A stretch of DNA of 64,000 bases from Phycisphaerae bacterium (GCA_012729395.1 JAAYDF010000244.1:1-64000), one strand, 5' to 3'. Numbered from the stretch's first letter, positions 17,918 to 27,726 are shown. Notes: a model not told the origin generated them from the sequence alone. Translations and numbers: made by a program.

Positions 17918-18419
17918 GGCGGCCTCCCGAGAACACACCGACCAAGTGACACGCCCGACCTGTCAGGGGTCGCGGCCAGAATGTCAGGGGCATTACCCAG
18001 CGAGGAAGGGAATGCCTCCGTGCCTGAAGTCCGTATGCCTCATCCTTGAGGATACGTTGCGTGCAGGAACCCTCATCTTTCGCCCGCCATCCCCTTCGCC
18101 ACGCACACCCGCGCCTGTGGCTGCGATCGTGTCGAAGTCTTCGGATGGACCAAGCAGGCTGAACTGCACCCGATACGTCTCAAATATATAGCCAAGGACC
18201 GATAAGAGCAAATGGAAAATGCGACCTCGCCCACGTTTTTCTCTCAGATCCTTCGTCGTGCAGTTGCTAAGGCCACTTGAGCTTTTGTTTTCGGGTTTCT
18301 ACCGCCGGTGAGCTCGGGTAGTTGCCCTGGAGGCCCCCACAGACGCCTGCTCGGTGCGTCTGAGGGCTTCTCCGCAGCCGCCAAGGTGCACAATCTTTCG
18401 TTGGCGCATGAGGTTAACG
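17918..18419. other. intergenic region between kinase gene and sigma-factor gene
   Basis: About 500 bp without a gene I trust. A 72-codon minus-strand frame (17993-18211) needs a TTG start and shows no family features. The stretch around 18175-18300 is clearly AT-richer than its surroundings. On the minus strand it contains TATATA-type hexamers that might be the sigma-gene promoter, but spacing to a -35 is poor. Confidence 0.4.
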
Positions 18420-19652
18420 TCAGATCAGCAGTTGGATCAGGTTCAGGAGCAGTGACAGACCGAGCAGTGCTCCCATGATGAAGACCCAGAGCAAGGGCAC
18501 GGTCGGTGGGGGCGGTGGCGGTGGCGGCGGCGGGGGGGGCTTGGGCGTGGTGCTATCAGAGAGACGCTCGAGTAGCCCCTGATCCACGTTCTTGCGAGCT
18601 TGTAGTGGAGGTTCGCCCCGGGCAATGGATTCGAGGTCGTGAATCAGGTCGCTCATGCTTTCGTAGCGTTCCTCGGGACGTTTGCGCATCATGCGCTCGA
18701 TGACCTCGCCCACACCAGTGGACAGCGTCGGGACGAGGTGGTCCGGAGGGATGAGCGGTTCCTTGAGATGCTTGTGCATGACCGCGGCGGGCGTCTGGCC
18801 CTCGAAGGGGACGCGCCCGGTGACCATGTGGTAGAAGGTTGCGCCGAGGGAGTACATGTCCGCCCGGAAGTCGATATTCAGCTCCCCGCGGATTTGCTCG
18901 GGGCTGATGTAGTAAGGCGTACCGTAGGCCCGACCGGCCTCGTCGCGTGCCGCCTTGCGGTCGGCGGTCTCGCGAGCCAGACCCATATCCGCCAGCTTGG
19001 CGACGTTATCGCGGGTCAGCATGATGTTCTTGGGTTTGACGTCACGGTGGACAAACCCTCGAACCGAAGCGTGCTCCAAGGCCCGTGCGACCTGGATGAT
19101 GATGTCGAGGGCCTCTCGCTCGGAGTAGACTCTGTTGGCGGCCAAATCGTCGTAAACGGTTTTGCCTTCGATGAACTCCATGGCGAAGTAGTGGTAGCCG
19201 CCCGCCTCGCCGACGTCGATGGCCTGCACGATGTTATTGTGGTTGAGCCGGGCCGCCGCCCGCCCTTCCTTGTAGAAACGATCGACGAACTGGGGGTCGG
19301 CCCCGAGCTTCTTGGGCAGCACCTTCACGGCGACGATACGGTCGAGGCTCAGTTGCCGGGCCTTGAACACCGTAGCCATGGCCCCGGCGCCGATTTTCTC
19401 GAGGATCTGATACCCGGGGATCTGCTGCATCTTCTGAGCGATCGAGTCTTCCATGTCCCCACCCAATCGCTGCAACTGCGAGCGCGTGACGTAACCTTGC
19501 TTGATCAGTACTTCGCTGAGGCTGAGAAGCTTGCCCTGAGCCGCGAGAGCCTTCTGCTCGTCGAGGCAGGTATTGAGCTCCTCAACCGTCACAAGCTTCC
19601 GATCGATCGCGAGGCGACCGAGTTGAGTTTCGCTTTTGACACCATCTGCCAT
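18420..19652 (-). CDS. tail-anchored Ser/Thr protein kinase with N-terminal MshEN-like domain
   Basis: The protein has 410 residues. Residues 10-65 (LGRLAIDRKLVTVEELNTCL, then SEVLIKQGYVTRSQLQRL) match the two-half pattern of MshEN-type domains found on type II secretion/pilus ATPases. A Hanks-type kinase domain spans about 78-345: glycine loop IGAGAMATVFKA, VAVKVL lysine, catalytic loop HRDVKPKN, and APE-region SPEQIRGE. The DFG triad reads DMG. After it come a 13-residue proline run and a C-terminal hydrophobic anchor (VPLLWVFIMGALLGLSLLLNLIQLLI), leaving no extracellular sensor. Such kinases are abundant in Planctomycetes; the substrates are unknown. Signal input would have to come from the cytosolic N-terminal domain. 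Confidence 0.88.
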   Translation of the reverse strand: MADGVKSETQLGRLAIDRKLVTVEELNTCLDEQKALAAQGKLLSLSEVLIKQGYVTRSQLQRLGGDMEDSIAQKMQQIPGYQILEKIGAGAMATVFKARQLSLDRIVAVKVLPKKLGADPQFVDRFYKEGRAAARLNHNNIVQAIDVGEAGGYHYFAMEFIEGKTVYDDLAANRVYSEREALDIIIQVARALEHASVRGFVHRDVKPKNIMLTRDNVAKLADMGLARETADRKAARDEAGRAYGTPYYISPEQIRGELNIDFRADMYSLGATFYHMVTGRVPFEGQTPAAVMHKHLKEPLIPPDHLVPTLSTGVGEVIERMMRKRPEERYESMSDLIHDLESIARGEPPLQARKNVDQGLLERLSDSTTPKPPPPPPPPPPPPTVPLLWVFIMGALLGLSLLLNLIQLLI

Positions 19653-19831
19653 TATGGGTCCACTCCGCCAAGGGGAGAGGTTCCGGCCGCGATTCGGGCG
19701 CGCCGCTCCCTGGACCTCGCGGGGCGTACTTTACGCTTGCTGGGCGGCGAGTTCAACACTTTTTCGGAGCATCGGCCGCCCGACCTCCCATCCGATTATA
19801 CCCAGGCCAGTGAGCTTCTTCTCAAGCGGAG

Positions 19832-21040
19832 TTACCCCTTTGCCAAGGTTTGCAGGCATTGAGCGGCTTCGGCGAGGCCGGGCGTCGTGTCGGCCAGAGC
19901 CGATAACGCTTGCCGACAACAGGTCGCCTGTCGAATGGTAAAGGGGTACCCGGGAGACTCCTGCCAGCCCGCCAGCCGAAGTGTTTCGATGATCCGGCAA
20001 CCCAGACGCTCGAGCCCGGCCCCGGTGGCGGCACTGATGGAGAGGGCCGGTGGGCCGGCGTCGGCCGAGCCGTGGGATGGATGAGCGGGCAGGTCTGACT
20101 TGCTCCAGATCGTGAGAACCGGTGGAGCTTGCGCGTTCATCTGTGTTTCGGCGAACAGCTCCAGCGGGCCATCGGGCGGAAGAGGGGCGGACCGGTCGAT
20201 CAGGAGCAGGACCACGTCCGCGGGGGAGATCTGCTGCTGGGCGCGACGGATGGCTTCCTGTTCAAGTGGGTCTCGGGTTTGCCTGAGGCCGGCCGTGTCC
20301 ACGAAGCTGAAGGGCAGGCCGTCCACCACCGCGTGGTGTTCCGTCCAATCCCGGGTGGTGCCCGGCATGGGATGGGTGATGGCGGCGTCCCGTCTCGTCA
20401 GGTGGTTGATGAGTGTCGACTTTCCGGCATTCGGTGCGCCGAGCATGGTGACGCGGATGCCTTCCAGCAGGTAGCGCATCTTTGGGAACCATTCGCACGC
20501 GGAGCGCAGCCAGCTTTGGGCCTGGCGACCATCGCCCGCGAGGAGGTTGTGGGTCAGGGCTTCGATCTTCGCGGGCAACTGGTTCATGGCTCGGATGAGC
20601 CAAGTCGCCACGGGTCGTGTCGCGGCTTGCTGCAGGAGCAGGAGGCCTTCTCGTTCGAGGGGGGAGGCGGCGGGCCACGTGTGCGCGCTGAGATCGTTCG
20701 GCTCGACGATATGAGCGCCGGCATTCTTGAGCATCAGCAGGACGCGTTGCACGACTCGCGGGCCGCCGTGCACGTTGAGATCAACGACACATTGTCCCGT
20801 GGGCACGGACCGGACGGCGACCAAGCCCTCGTCCACGACCTCACGATGATCGATGACGCGGCAGAATTGGAGCCGCTCGGCGGCAGCGGGAGTCGGCGCG
20901 AGAGGACGGCGGGTTTCCACGAGCGGGGCGACCAGCGAAGCGGCGTTGATGCCCACTACTTGAATAACGGCGATGCCACCGGGTGTGGACGGGGTCAGAC
21001 AGGCGGCTTGGCAGGGGTTATTCGGGTGCATCGTCGTCAT
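19832..21040 (-). CDS. MnmE-like tRNA-modification GTPase, lacking the C-terminal Cys motif
   Basis: A 402-residue protein with MnmE's three-part plan. The N-terminal folate-binding-like domain has STPGGIAVIQVVG and VVDLNVHGGPRVVQRVLLML; a helical region follows; then an inserted G domain with G1 GAPNAGKSTLINHLT, G2 GTTRD and G3 DTAGLRQT. The G4 motif is WSKSD rather than NKxD. The C-terminus ends at ...QCLQTLAKG without the CxGK that active MnmE uses in wobble-uridine (cmnm5U34) modification. It is also about 50 residues shorter than typical MnmE. It could be a divergent functional enzyme or a paralogue with another role. Start codons at 21040 and 21031 both overlap coaX. Confidence 0.75.
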   Translation of the reverse strand: MTTMHPNNPCQAACLTPSTPGGIAVIQVVGINAASLVAPLVETRRPLAPTPAAAERLQFCRVIDHREVVDEGLVAVRSVPTGQCVVDLNVHGGPRVVQRVLLMLKNAGAHIVEPNDLSAHTWPAASPLEREGLLLLQQAATRPVATWLIRAMNQLPAKIEALTHNLLAGDGRQAQSWLRSACEWFPKMRYLLEGIRVTMLGAPNAGKSTLINHLTRRDAAITHPMPGTTRDWTEHHAVVDGLPFSFVDTAGLRQTRDPLEQEAIRRAQQQISPADVVLLLIDRSAPLPPDGPLELFAETQMNAQAPPVLTIWSKSDLPAHPSHGSADAGPPALSISAATGAGLERLGCRIIETLRLAGWQESPGYPFTIRQATCCRQALSALADTTPGLAEAAQCLQTLAKG

Positions 21041-21839
21041 CGCAGAGCCCGACCGCCTTGCGGTAGGCGATCACCAGTCCGTCGAGACAGAGATCGGGCA
21101 CGACGAGGTCGACGAAATCGCAGGCCGAGGCGATGGCCGCCGCGTCGCCGCCGGTGAGGACGAGGGGGGGCCATTTGCCGATCTGCGTCGCGTAGCGTTC
21201 GGCGATTTCGCGCAGGGCGCCGACCATCATGGCGTAGATGCCGTTGCGGATCGCGCTGGCGGTGTCCTTGCCCAGCGTCTCGGTCGGCGTGCCGATCTCA
21301 ACCAGCGGCAGGAGGGCGGTGTGTTCGTGGAGTGCTTGAGCCGACAAGCGCAGCCCGGGCAGGATCGTTCCGCCGAGGAAGACGTTGTTGTCGGCGACGA
21401 GGTCGATGGTGAGAGCGGTGCCGAAGTCGGCCACCACACAGGCTCCACGGACGCGGGCATAGGCCGCGGCGGCGACGCAGAGGCGGTCAGTCCCGACCTT
21501 GAGCGGGGCCGGCACGTCGGCGGTGATGGGCAAGTCAATGTCCCGACCGACCATGAGCAGCGGGGCGATGCCTTGCTCGTGGCAGGCGGCGAGAACGGCT
21601 TCGGCGACCGGCGGACAGACCGAGCTGACCACGAGTGTCCGCCGCGGGCAGGAGGCGAGCGTCTCCCAGAGTCTCCACACTTTGTGCGCGACGGCGGGCG
21701 GCTCCAGGCCGGCCAAGTGCTGTGAAGGGCTACGCACGCCGCCGGTCCAGGTGGCGAGGGCAACACGGCTGTTGCCGATGTCCATCAGAACCAAGCCGGT
21801 CGAGGCATCGGTCGGCACGCTGGTTTCAGTGCGGATCAT
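21018..21839 (-). CDS. coaX: type III pantothenate kinase
   Basis: A 273-residue member of the acetate/sugar kinase (ASKHA) fold. It has the phosphate-1 motif LVLMDIGNSRVALATW (about 17-32), the phosphate-2 motif VVADFGTALTIDLV, the substrate loop GGTILPGLRLSAQAL and the adenosine motif VLTGGDAAAI. It phosphorylates pantothenate, the first step of coenzyme A synthesis. The first 15 residues are polar and outside the fold, so a later start is possible. It overlaps obgE by 4 bp and the MnmE-like gene by about 23 bp, pointing to one operon. Confidence 0.93.
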   Translation of the reverse strand: MIRTETSVPTDASTGLVLMDIGNSRVALATWTGGVRSPSQHLAGLEPPAVAHKVWRLWETLASCPRRTLVVSSVCPPVAEAVLAACHEQGIAPLLMVGRDIDLPITADVPAPLKVGTDRLCVAAAAYARVRGACVVADFGTALTIDLVADNNVFLGGTILPGLRLSAQALHEHTALLPLVEIGTPTETLGKDTASAIRNGIYAMMVGALREIAERYATQIGKWPPLVLTGGDAAAIASACDFVDLVVPDLCLDGLVIAYRKAVGLCDDDDAPE

Positions 21840-22939
21840 GGATGGTATTCTCCAGGTGTGGCTGCTGCGGGTGGCGGATCCGTCGCGGCGGTGGGGGCGA
21901 AGGGATCGTCGATCGGCTTTTGCTGTTTGGCGATTTGTTCGGTCAGTCGAGCGTCTTCGATCATCGACCAGAGACGGCCGCCCAATCGTTCGAGCCCCGT
22001 CCCTGTGACCCCGCTGATTGCCAGGACCTCACGGCCTAGATCTTCGCGCAGGGTTTCAACCGCATCGAGCGTATCGGACAAGTCGATTTTGTTGGCCACG
22101 ATGATCTCGGGCTTGGCCGCGAGTTGGGGCGAGTACTTGTCGAGTTCCCGGCGGATGGCGTGGTAGCTTTCGGTTGGGCTGGGCTGCTCGGGCAGCGGAT
22201 GGATGTCGATCAAGTGGACGATCACTCGGGTCCGCTCGATGTGGCGGAGGAAGTCGTCGCCCAGGCCGACGCCTTCGTGAGCTCCTTCGATCAGGCCGGG
22301 GATGTCCGCCATGACGAATCGGCGGAAGCCGGGCAGCTCGACGATGCCCAGTTGCGGCTCGATGGTGGTGAATGGGTAGTCGGCGATCTTGGGCCGGGCA
22401 CGGCTCATCCTCGAGAGCAAGGTGCTCTTGCCGGCGTTGGGGAGGCCCACGAGCCCGACGTCGGCGATGAGTTTGAGCTCCATGCGCAGCCAGCGTTCCT
22501 CGGGGTCTTCGCCGGGCTGAGCGAAACGAGGCACTTGTATCCGCGAGGAGGTGAAATGCAGATTACCCTTGCCGCCGCGGCCGCCGTGAGCGATGAGGAT
22601 CTTCATGCCCGGTTGGTCGAGATCTCTGAGTAATCGTCCGGAGTCGCGATCGTAGACCAGGGTTCCTGGTGGGACGCGGACGATGCGATCTCGACCGCTC
22701 CGCCCGGTCATATTTTTGCCTTTGCCGGGCTGTCCGTTCTCGGCCATCCAATGGTGCCGGCCGGTGAGGTCCAGCAGGGTGGTCATGGACGGGTCGGCGA
22801 AGAGGTAGACGTTGCCGCCGCGCCCGCCGTCGCCGCCGTCGGGTCCGCCTTTGGGCAGGAACTTCTCCCTGCGGAAGCTGACACAGCCGCGCCCGCCCCT
22901 GCCGCCGCGGACAAAAATCTCAGCACGGTCGATGAACAT
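21836..22939 (-). CDS. obgE: Obg/CgtA GTPase
   Basis: A 367-residue protein with the glycine-rich Obg fold at residues 1-157 (GGRGGRGCVSFRREKFLPKG, GGDGGRGGNVYL, GGRGGKGN) followed by the G domain: G1 GLPNAGKSTLLS, switch DYPFTTIEPQLGIV, G3 DIPGLIEGAHEG, G4 NKID and G5 SG. The C-terminal 30 residues are Pro/Ala-rich, not a full OCT domain. Obg is an essential GTPase linked to 50S ribosome assembly and stress signalling. It heads the obgE-coaX-mnmE-like cluster. Confidence 0.96.
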   Translation of the reverse strand: MFIDRAEIFVRGGRGGRGCVSFRREKFLPKGGPDGGDGGRGGNVYLFADPSMTTLLDLTGRHHWMAENGQPGKGKNMTGRSGRDRIVRVPPGTLVYDRDSGRLLRDLDQPGMKILIAHGGRGGKGNLHFTSSRIQVPRFAQPGEDPEERWLRMELKLIADVGLVGLPNAGKSTLLSRMSRARPKIADYPFTTIEPQLGIVELPGFRRFVMADIPGLIEGAHEGVGLGDDFLRHIERTRVIVHLIDIHPLPEQPSPTESYHAIRRELDKYSPQLAAKPEIIVANKIDLSDTLDAVETLREDLGREVLAISGVTGTGLERLGGRLWSMIEDARLTEQIAKQQKPIDDPFAPTAATDPPPAAATPGEYHP

Positions 22940-23066
22940 GATCGGTTGTGTGTCCTTGCCTAGCTACCCGCCGCTTGTGGTTTTGTCCACGGCCGTATCA
23001 CGACGGCTCATCGCGAGCGGGGTATTCTAACCGATTTGTCGTTCGTCCGGCAGGGTCTGTGGAACC

Positions 23067-24480
<1,414 letters not shown>

Positions 24481-24524
24481 TCGCCGACGAACCGCAAGGG
24501 GCTTTCGCGCACGGAGGTGCGACC

Positions 24525-25142
24525 ATGGCTCACCAGGGGTTCCAGCCGCAGCCCGATGTGGGGGTGGCCCGCGCGGCGCACCCGATCATGTTCTGTGTGC
24601 TGACCGGGTTGGCGCTGTTGGTGTTTGCGCCCTGTGTGCTGGTGCCGTTGTGGTTGGAGGGTGAGCAGCTCCGGGAGCACGAGGCCGTGCTGGCGGCCGC
24701 CATTGCCCAGTTGGAGAGCCAGTCCGCCAGGAACAAGGTCCGGGCGGATGCCCTGCGGGATGATCCGCTGGTCATTGAGCGGGTTGTTCGTCGGGATCTG
24801 AATTTCCGCTCTGATTCGGAGCAGATCGTTCAGTGGCCGATGGGAGAGTTGGCCGCCGCGAAGCCCCATTTACCCCCGAACTCTGCCTATGCGGTGTCTG
24901 TTGAGGTGTCGCCGCCATCGCCGTTGGGTGAGTGGATGGCCTCGTTTGGCCGTTGGCTGCCTGCCTGGCCGTGGCGGCAACTGTTCGCCAGTTCACCCAA
25001 CCGAGAGCTTCTGCTTTTGATGGCGGGGGGCCTTTTACTGGCCGCTTTCTTTCTCTATACCCCTCCGGTTCGATGCCGGCCGGCCGCCGCGCTCGGCGCA
25101 AAAAAAGACCATCCTGGCAGCCGGTCGGGGGTCGTGGAGTAA
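24525..25142 (+). CDS. FtsB/DivIC-like septum-formation protein with two membrane spans
   Basis: About 205 residues. A first transmembrane span (FCVLTGLALLVFAPCVLVPLW region) is followed by a coiled coil (EGEQLREHEAVLAAAIAQLE) and the DPLVIERVVRRDLNFRS block. That block resembles the 'D.YIEE.AREKLG' end of FtsB/DivIC. Unlike those ~100-residue proteins there is a Pro-rich linker and a second hydrophobic span near the end (LLLLMAGGLLLAAFFLYTPP). Being next to eno also fits, since ftsB follows eno in many proteobacteria. The ATG at 24525 is preferred over an upstream GTG overlapping the eno stop because GGAGG precedes it by about 8 bases. Role in a phylum where many lineages lack FtsZ is uncertain. 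Confidence 0.6.
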   Translation: MAHQGFQPQPDVGVARAAHPIMFCVLTGLALLVFAPCVLVPLWLEGEQLREHEAVLAAAIAQLESQSARNKVRADALRDDPLVIERVVRRDLNFRSDSEQIVQWPMGELAAAKPHLPPNSAYAVSVEVSPPSPLGEWMASFGRWLPAWPWRQLFASSPNRELLLLMAGGLLLAAFFLYTPPVRCRPAAALGAKKDHPGSRSGVVE

Positions 25143-25155
25143 GCGGCCAGGATGG
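25101..25155 (-). terminator. terminator for the minus-strand acyltransferase transcript
   Basis: CCATCCTGGC (25109-25118) and GCCAGGATGG (25146-25155) are perfect inverted arms. On the minus strand the 3' arm runs into TCTTTTTTT, giving a rho-independent terminator with a long 27-base loop. It overlaps the last codons and stop of the plus-strand FtsB-like gene. Confidence 0.65.
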
Positions 25156-25284
25156 CTTGGTTCGGTTCTGATTGCTCCCCGCGAAGGGCTTGGCATCCTG
25201 CTCAGCCGTCCGCGGAGAGATGATCGCCTTCTTCTTCGTTTTGCGATCGATGGTATTGTCGGTTATTCGTGTTAATTTCGCTAT

Positions 25285-25298
25285 AGGGAACATTCCCT
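25285..25298. promoter_or_regulatory. operator-like dyad AGGGAA-N2-TTCCCT, copy 1
   Basis: AGGGAACATTCCCT has perfect 6-bp arms around CA. The same 13-mer recurs at 25454-25466. Both lie between convergent gene ends. What binds there is unknown. Confidence 0.4.
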
Positions 25299-25453
25299 TA
25301 TCTTGCTGAGAGCATGCGTTCGGCGGCATCCTCCCGGAGCGAACCTGAGTGCGCCTCGATGCTTCTGTTGTCGTAATCCATTGATTTGAAGTGTTTTAGG
25401 GGTTTGTGGCAGGCACTGGCGAAAGGTTGTCATTCGGTGCCGCTTGATTGTGT

Positions 25454-25466
25454 GGGAACATTCCCT
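25454..25466. promoter_or_regulatory. operator-like dyad GGGAA-N2-TTCCC, copy 2
   Basis: GGGAACATTCCCT, identical in its core to copy 1 at 25285-25298; the dyad centres are 168 bp apart. It lies about 60 bp beyond the 3' end of the acyltransferase gene. Confidence 0.4.
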
Positions 25467-25524
25467 ATTTCATGCCGAGCCGTCTCCAATGGCGGAAATC
25501 GGGGTGGCTCATGGGGTGGATGAC

Positions 25525-26379
25525 CTATGGTGCGGTGGCTTCCGCTGGCCCGAGGGTGCGAAACTTGCGAGCGGGCACACCCCACCAGAATTCGTTTTCG
25601 CCAACGATCGTGTTGGGCAGCAGGACGGAGCCGGCCCCGATCACCGCACCGCACTTGACGTGTACTCCGCCGAGGATCTTCACATCGCCGCCGACCACGA
25701 CGTTGTCCTCAATGATGGTCCGCTTGTAGACGACGACATCCCGCTCGACGTAGTGACCGGCGAGGGTGGCGTTGAAGCCGAGGACGACGTTGCGCCCGAT
25801 CTCGACAAGGTGCGGATCGAGGACGTATGGTTCGGTATAGAAGCATGACTGTGACCGTGGGCCGAAGAGCCGGTTCATCAGCCAGCACATCGGGGGAAGG
25901 TTGGCGACGTGCAGCACGAGAAACGCGGGGAACGGCGGGTCGAGGCGTGCTTTGGTGAGGGCACCGATGAAGCATGACCAGACGACGGGCATCGGTGGCC
26001 GCTGGCCTGGCTTGACCGAGTAGCGTCCCTCGCGCGGCGTGGGGATGAGCAGCCGTAGCACGATGAGATGGGCCACGTAGACCAGGTTATAGATCACCGC
26101 GAAGAGCGACAGCCTCATGCCCCACAGGCCGGCCGTGTCCCAGGTCATGCGCAGCGGGTCGCTCTGAGGCCAGAGGCCGAGCCGTGTGAAGGCGGACGCG
26201 GTGACGATGAATGCGTTCGACCAGATGAACAGGCGAATCAGTGCGTCCGCGAGCAGTGCGAGTCGCAGGCCCGATCGGATGTCTGGCACGGGACCGGGCC
26301 TCTCCCGGCAGGGCGATTGTGTGCTGGGATTGGCTGCGGACTCGCTTGCCGGCCGGACATCGGATTCGTTTGCCCTCAT
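25525..26379 (-). CDS. membrane-associated left-handed beta-helix acyltransferase
   Basis: About 284 residues. The N-terminal half has two to three hydrophobic spans (LALLADALIRLFIWSNAFIV, LSLFAVIYNLVYVAHLIVLRLL). The C-terminal half shows hexapeptide repeats (IIEDNVVVGGDVKILGGVHV, CGAVIGAGSVLLPNTIVGEN) forming a trimeric left-handed beta-helix, ending EFWWGVPARKFR. That plan fits CoA- or ACP-dependent O-acetyltransferases acting on surface glycans or lipids. The substrate is unknown. The start is uncertain: the open frame runs to 26445, overlapping the upstream gene, and neither ATG has a strong ribosome-binding site. It probably shares a transcript with the FAD oxidoreductase gene. Confidence 0.7.
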   Translation of the reverse strand: MRANESDVRPASESAANPSTQSPCRERPGPVPDIRSGLRLALLADALIRLFIWSNAFIVTASAFTRLGLWPQSDPLRMTWDTAGLWGMRLSLFAVIYNLVYVAHLIVLRLLIPTPREGRYSVKPGQRPPMPVVWSCFIGALTKARLDPPFPAFLVLHVANLPPMCWLMNRLFGPRSQSCFYTEPYVLDPHLVEIGRNVVLGFNATLAGHYVERDVVVYKRTIIEDNVVVGGDVKILGGVHVKCGAVIGAGSVLLPNTIVGENEFWWGVPARKFRTLGPAEATAP

Positions 26380-26413
26380 GGCCAAAGCACGATGCCACGG
26401 CGAGCCGCGGGTG

Positions 26414-27625
26414 TCAAGATGCGGCGGCGGTGGCGGCGGCCTCACCCATTGCCCAGCAGGAGCCGACCACGCGGGCGGAGGCTTGTGCCCGGGCGTCGGC
26501 GGAGAGGCACTTACCGGCGGCCCAGAGGTTGGCGATGCCGCGCACTTTCAGGGCGGCCGGCGGGATCTCATACCAGGAGTCCGGCGGCAGGTAATCGAGG
26601 GTGACGTCGCCGGCGGGGCTCCATAGCTCGATCGGCCAACAGCAACGGGCGGTGGCGGCAGGGAACCGTCGGCCGGCCCTGATGTCTTGCTCAGTGAGCG
26701 TGTAGTCGCCGACGATTCGACCGCCGTCGCGGATGCCGAGGGTACCAGCCTCCGCGCCATGTGAGTGTGCGAAGGCGGGCATCGTCTGGAGGAAGCGGAC
26801 GAGCTGATCGCGCGTTTGGTCGGCCCGGTGGTGCAGGTCGGCTTGGACACCGGTGTCGCGCCAGTCGGTCGGCAGGGGGACCGCCCACTTGATGTAGATT
26901 TCGTCCGCCTTGAGGCCGGTGTCCAGCCAGACGGTCGCGCACTCAGGAGGCAGGTCGCCCTGAGCCGCAGCCTGGCGAAGCTGCCGCACTAGGTCCAGCC
27001 CACGGGGGAATCTGAGGCAGTCGGGCACGGCCCCTCGCAGGCGGATGATGAAGCCGCCGGCCGGCAGAGCCACGGGATCGCGCACCAAGGCGTGGTTCAC
27101 CCGTCGTGCAACTTCCGCGGTGCCCGTGGCGTCGATCACGGTGGAGGGGTGGATTGCGCGCGCCCCATGAGGGGTGGCGAGATCGAGCTCGGTCAGACGA
27201 CCGTCCTGGAGGTGGACGCCCGCGATACGCGAGCTATGTACGACGGTGATCGCGGGCAGTTCGGCCAGCCACGCGTGCACCACTTGCTGGTAGACGTGGG
27301 GGTCGGTGTCGAGCACCCAGACCCTGCCGATGGGTCTTGGGCGGGTGGCTGGGTCCGCGTTCTTGAGTCGTTCGACCAGCTCGGCCGGCAATCCGTGGTT
27401 GAGAAGTCGGCCCGTGGAGTCGAACAGGCCGCCGAGCGTGTGGATCAGGGTATGGGTGACGGTGCCTCCGATCCGTTTGCGCGCCTCGACCAGCCACACC
27501 TGCCGGCCCAGCCTCGCCGCGGCAATGGCCGCAGCGATCCCCGCCGCTCCGGCCCCAGCGACGACGAGGGGGCCGGGCTCCGGGTCGGCTCGCGATGGCA
27601 TGGTGCCGCTCATGGCAGGAAGCAT
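26414..27625 (-). CDS. FAD-dependent oxidoreductase (FAD_oxidored family)
   Basis: About 403 residues with an N-terminal FAD-binding Rossmann motif (VVAGAGAAGIAAAIAAARLG, then VWLVEARKRIGGTVTH) and a second dinucleotide-contact region (VIDATGTAEVARRVNHA). The C-terminal NLWAAGKCLSADARAQASARV block is typical of family members that bind FAD across both ends. Substrate cannot be assigned. The open frame begins at a TTG inside low-complexity sequence, so I place the start at the first ATG after it (27625); ATGs at 27613 and 27601 are also possible. Confidence 0.8.
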   Translation of the reverse strand: MLPAMSGTMPSRADPEPGPLVVAGAGAAGIAAAIAAARLGRQVWLVEARKRIGGTVTHTLIHTLGGLFDSTGRLLNHGLPAELVERLKNADPATRPRPIGRVWVLDTDPHVYQQVVHAWLAELPAITVVHSSRIAGVHLQDGRLTELDLATPHGARAIHPSTVIDATGTAEVARRVNHALVRDPVALPAGGFIIRLRGAVPDCLRFPRGLDLVRQLRQAAAQGDLPPECATVWLDTGLKADEIYIKWAVPLPTDWRDTGVQADLHHRADQTRDQLVRFLQTMPAFAHSHGAEAGTLGIRDGGRIVGDYTLTEQDIRAGRRFPAATARCCWPIELWSPAGDVTLDYLPPDSWYEIPPAALKVRGIANLWAAGKCLSADARAQASARVVGSCWAMGEAAATAAAS

Positions 27626-27629
27626 AGGG

Positions 27630-27726
27630 GAAGAAGCCGGAAGGCTAAAGGCCAAAAGCTGAAGGCGAGGAGGCGCAGGGCTGTCGCACTCAGTATTCAG
27701 TACTCATCACTCAGTACCCATCACTT
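27630..27726. repeat. low-complexity intergenic repeats (AAGGC- and ACTCAGTA/ACTCATC-type)
   Basis: 27630-27670 repeats AAGGC/AAAGC-like words and 27690-27726 repeats CACTCAGTATTCAGTACTCA-like words. They sit between the two minus-strand genes. A related GAGTGATGAGTG stretch follows the HisN-like gene at 60480. They do not look coding. Confidence 0.5.

Larger units (their letters stand above)
25156..25524. other. convergent intergenic region with two matching dyads
   Basis: About 370 bp between the ends of two convergent genes. I see no gene. It is AT-richer than the flanks and contains two copies of GGGAACATTCCCT 168 bp apart, annotated separately. Confidence 0.5.

Noticed and set aside
17993-18211. 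72-codon minus-strand frame upstream of the sigma factor
   Set aside because: TTG start, no ribosome-binding site, no family features.
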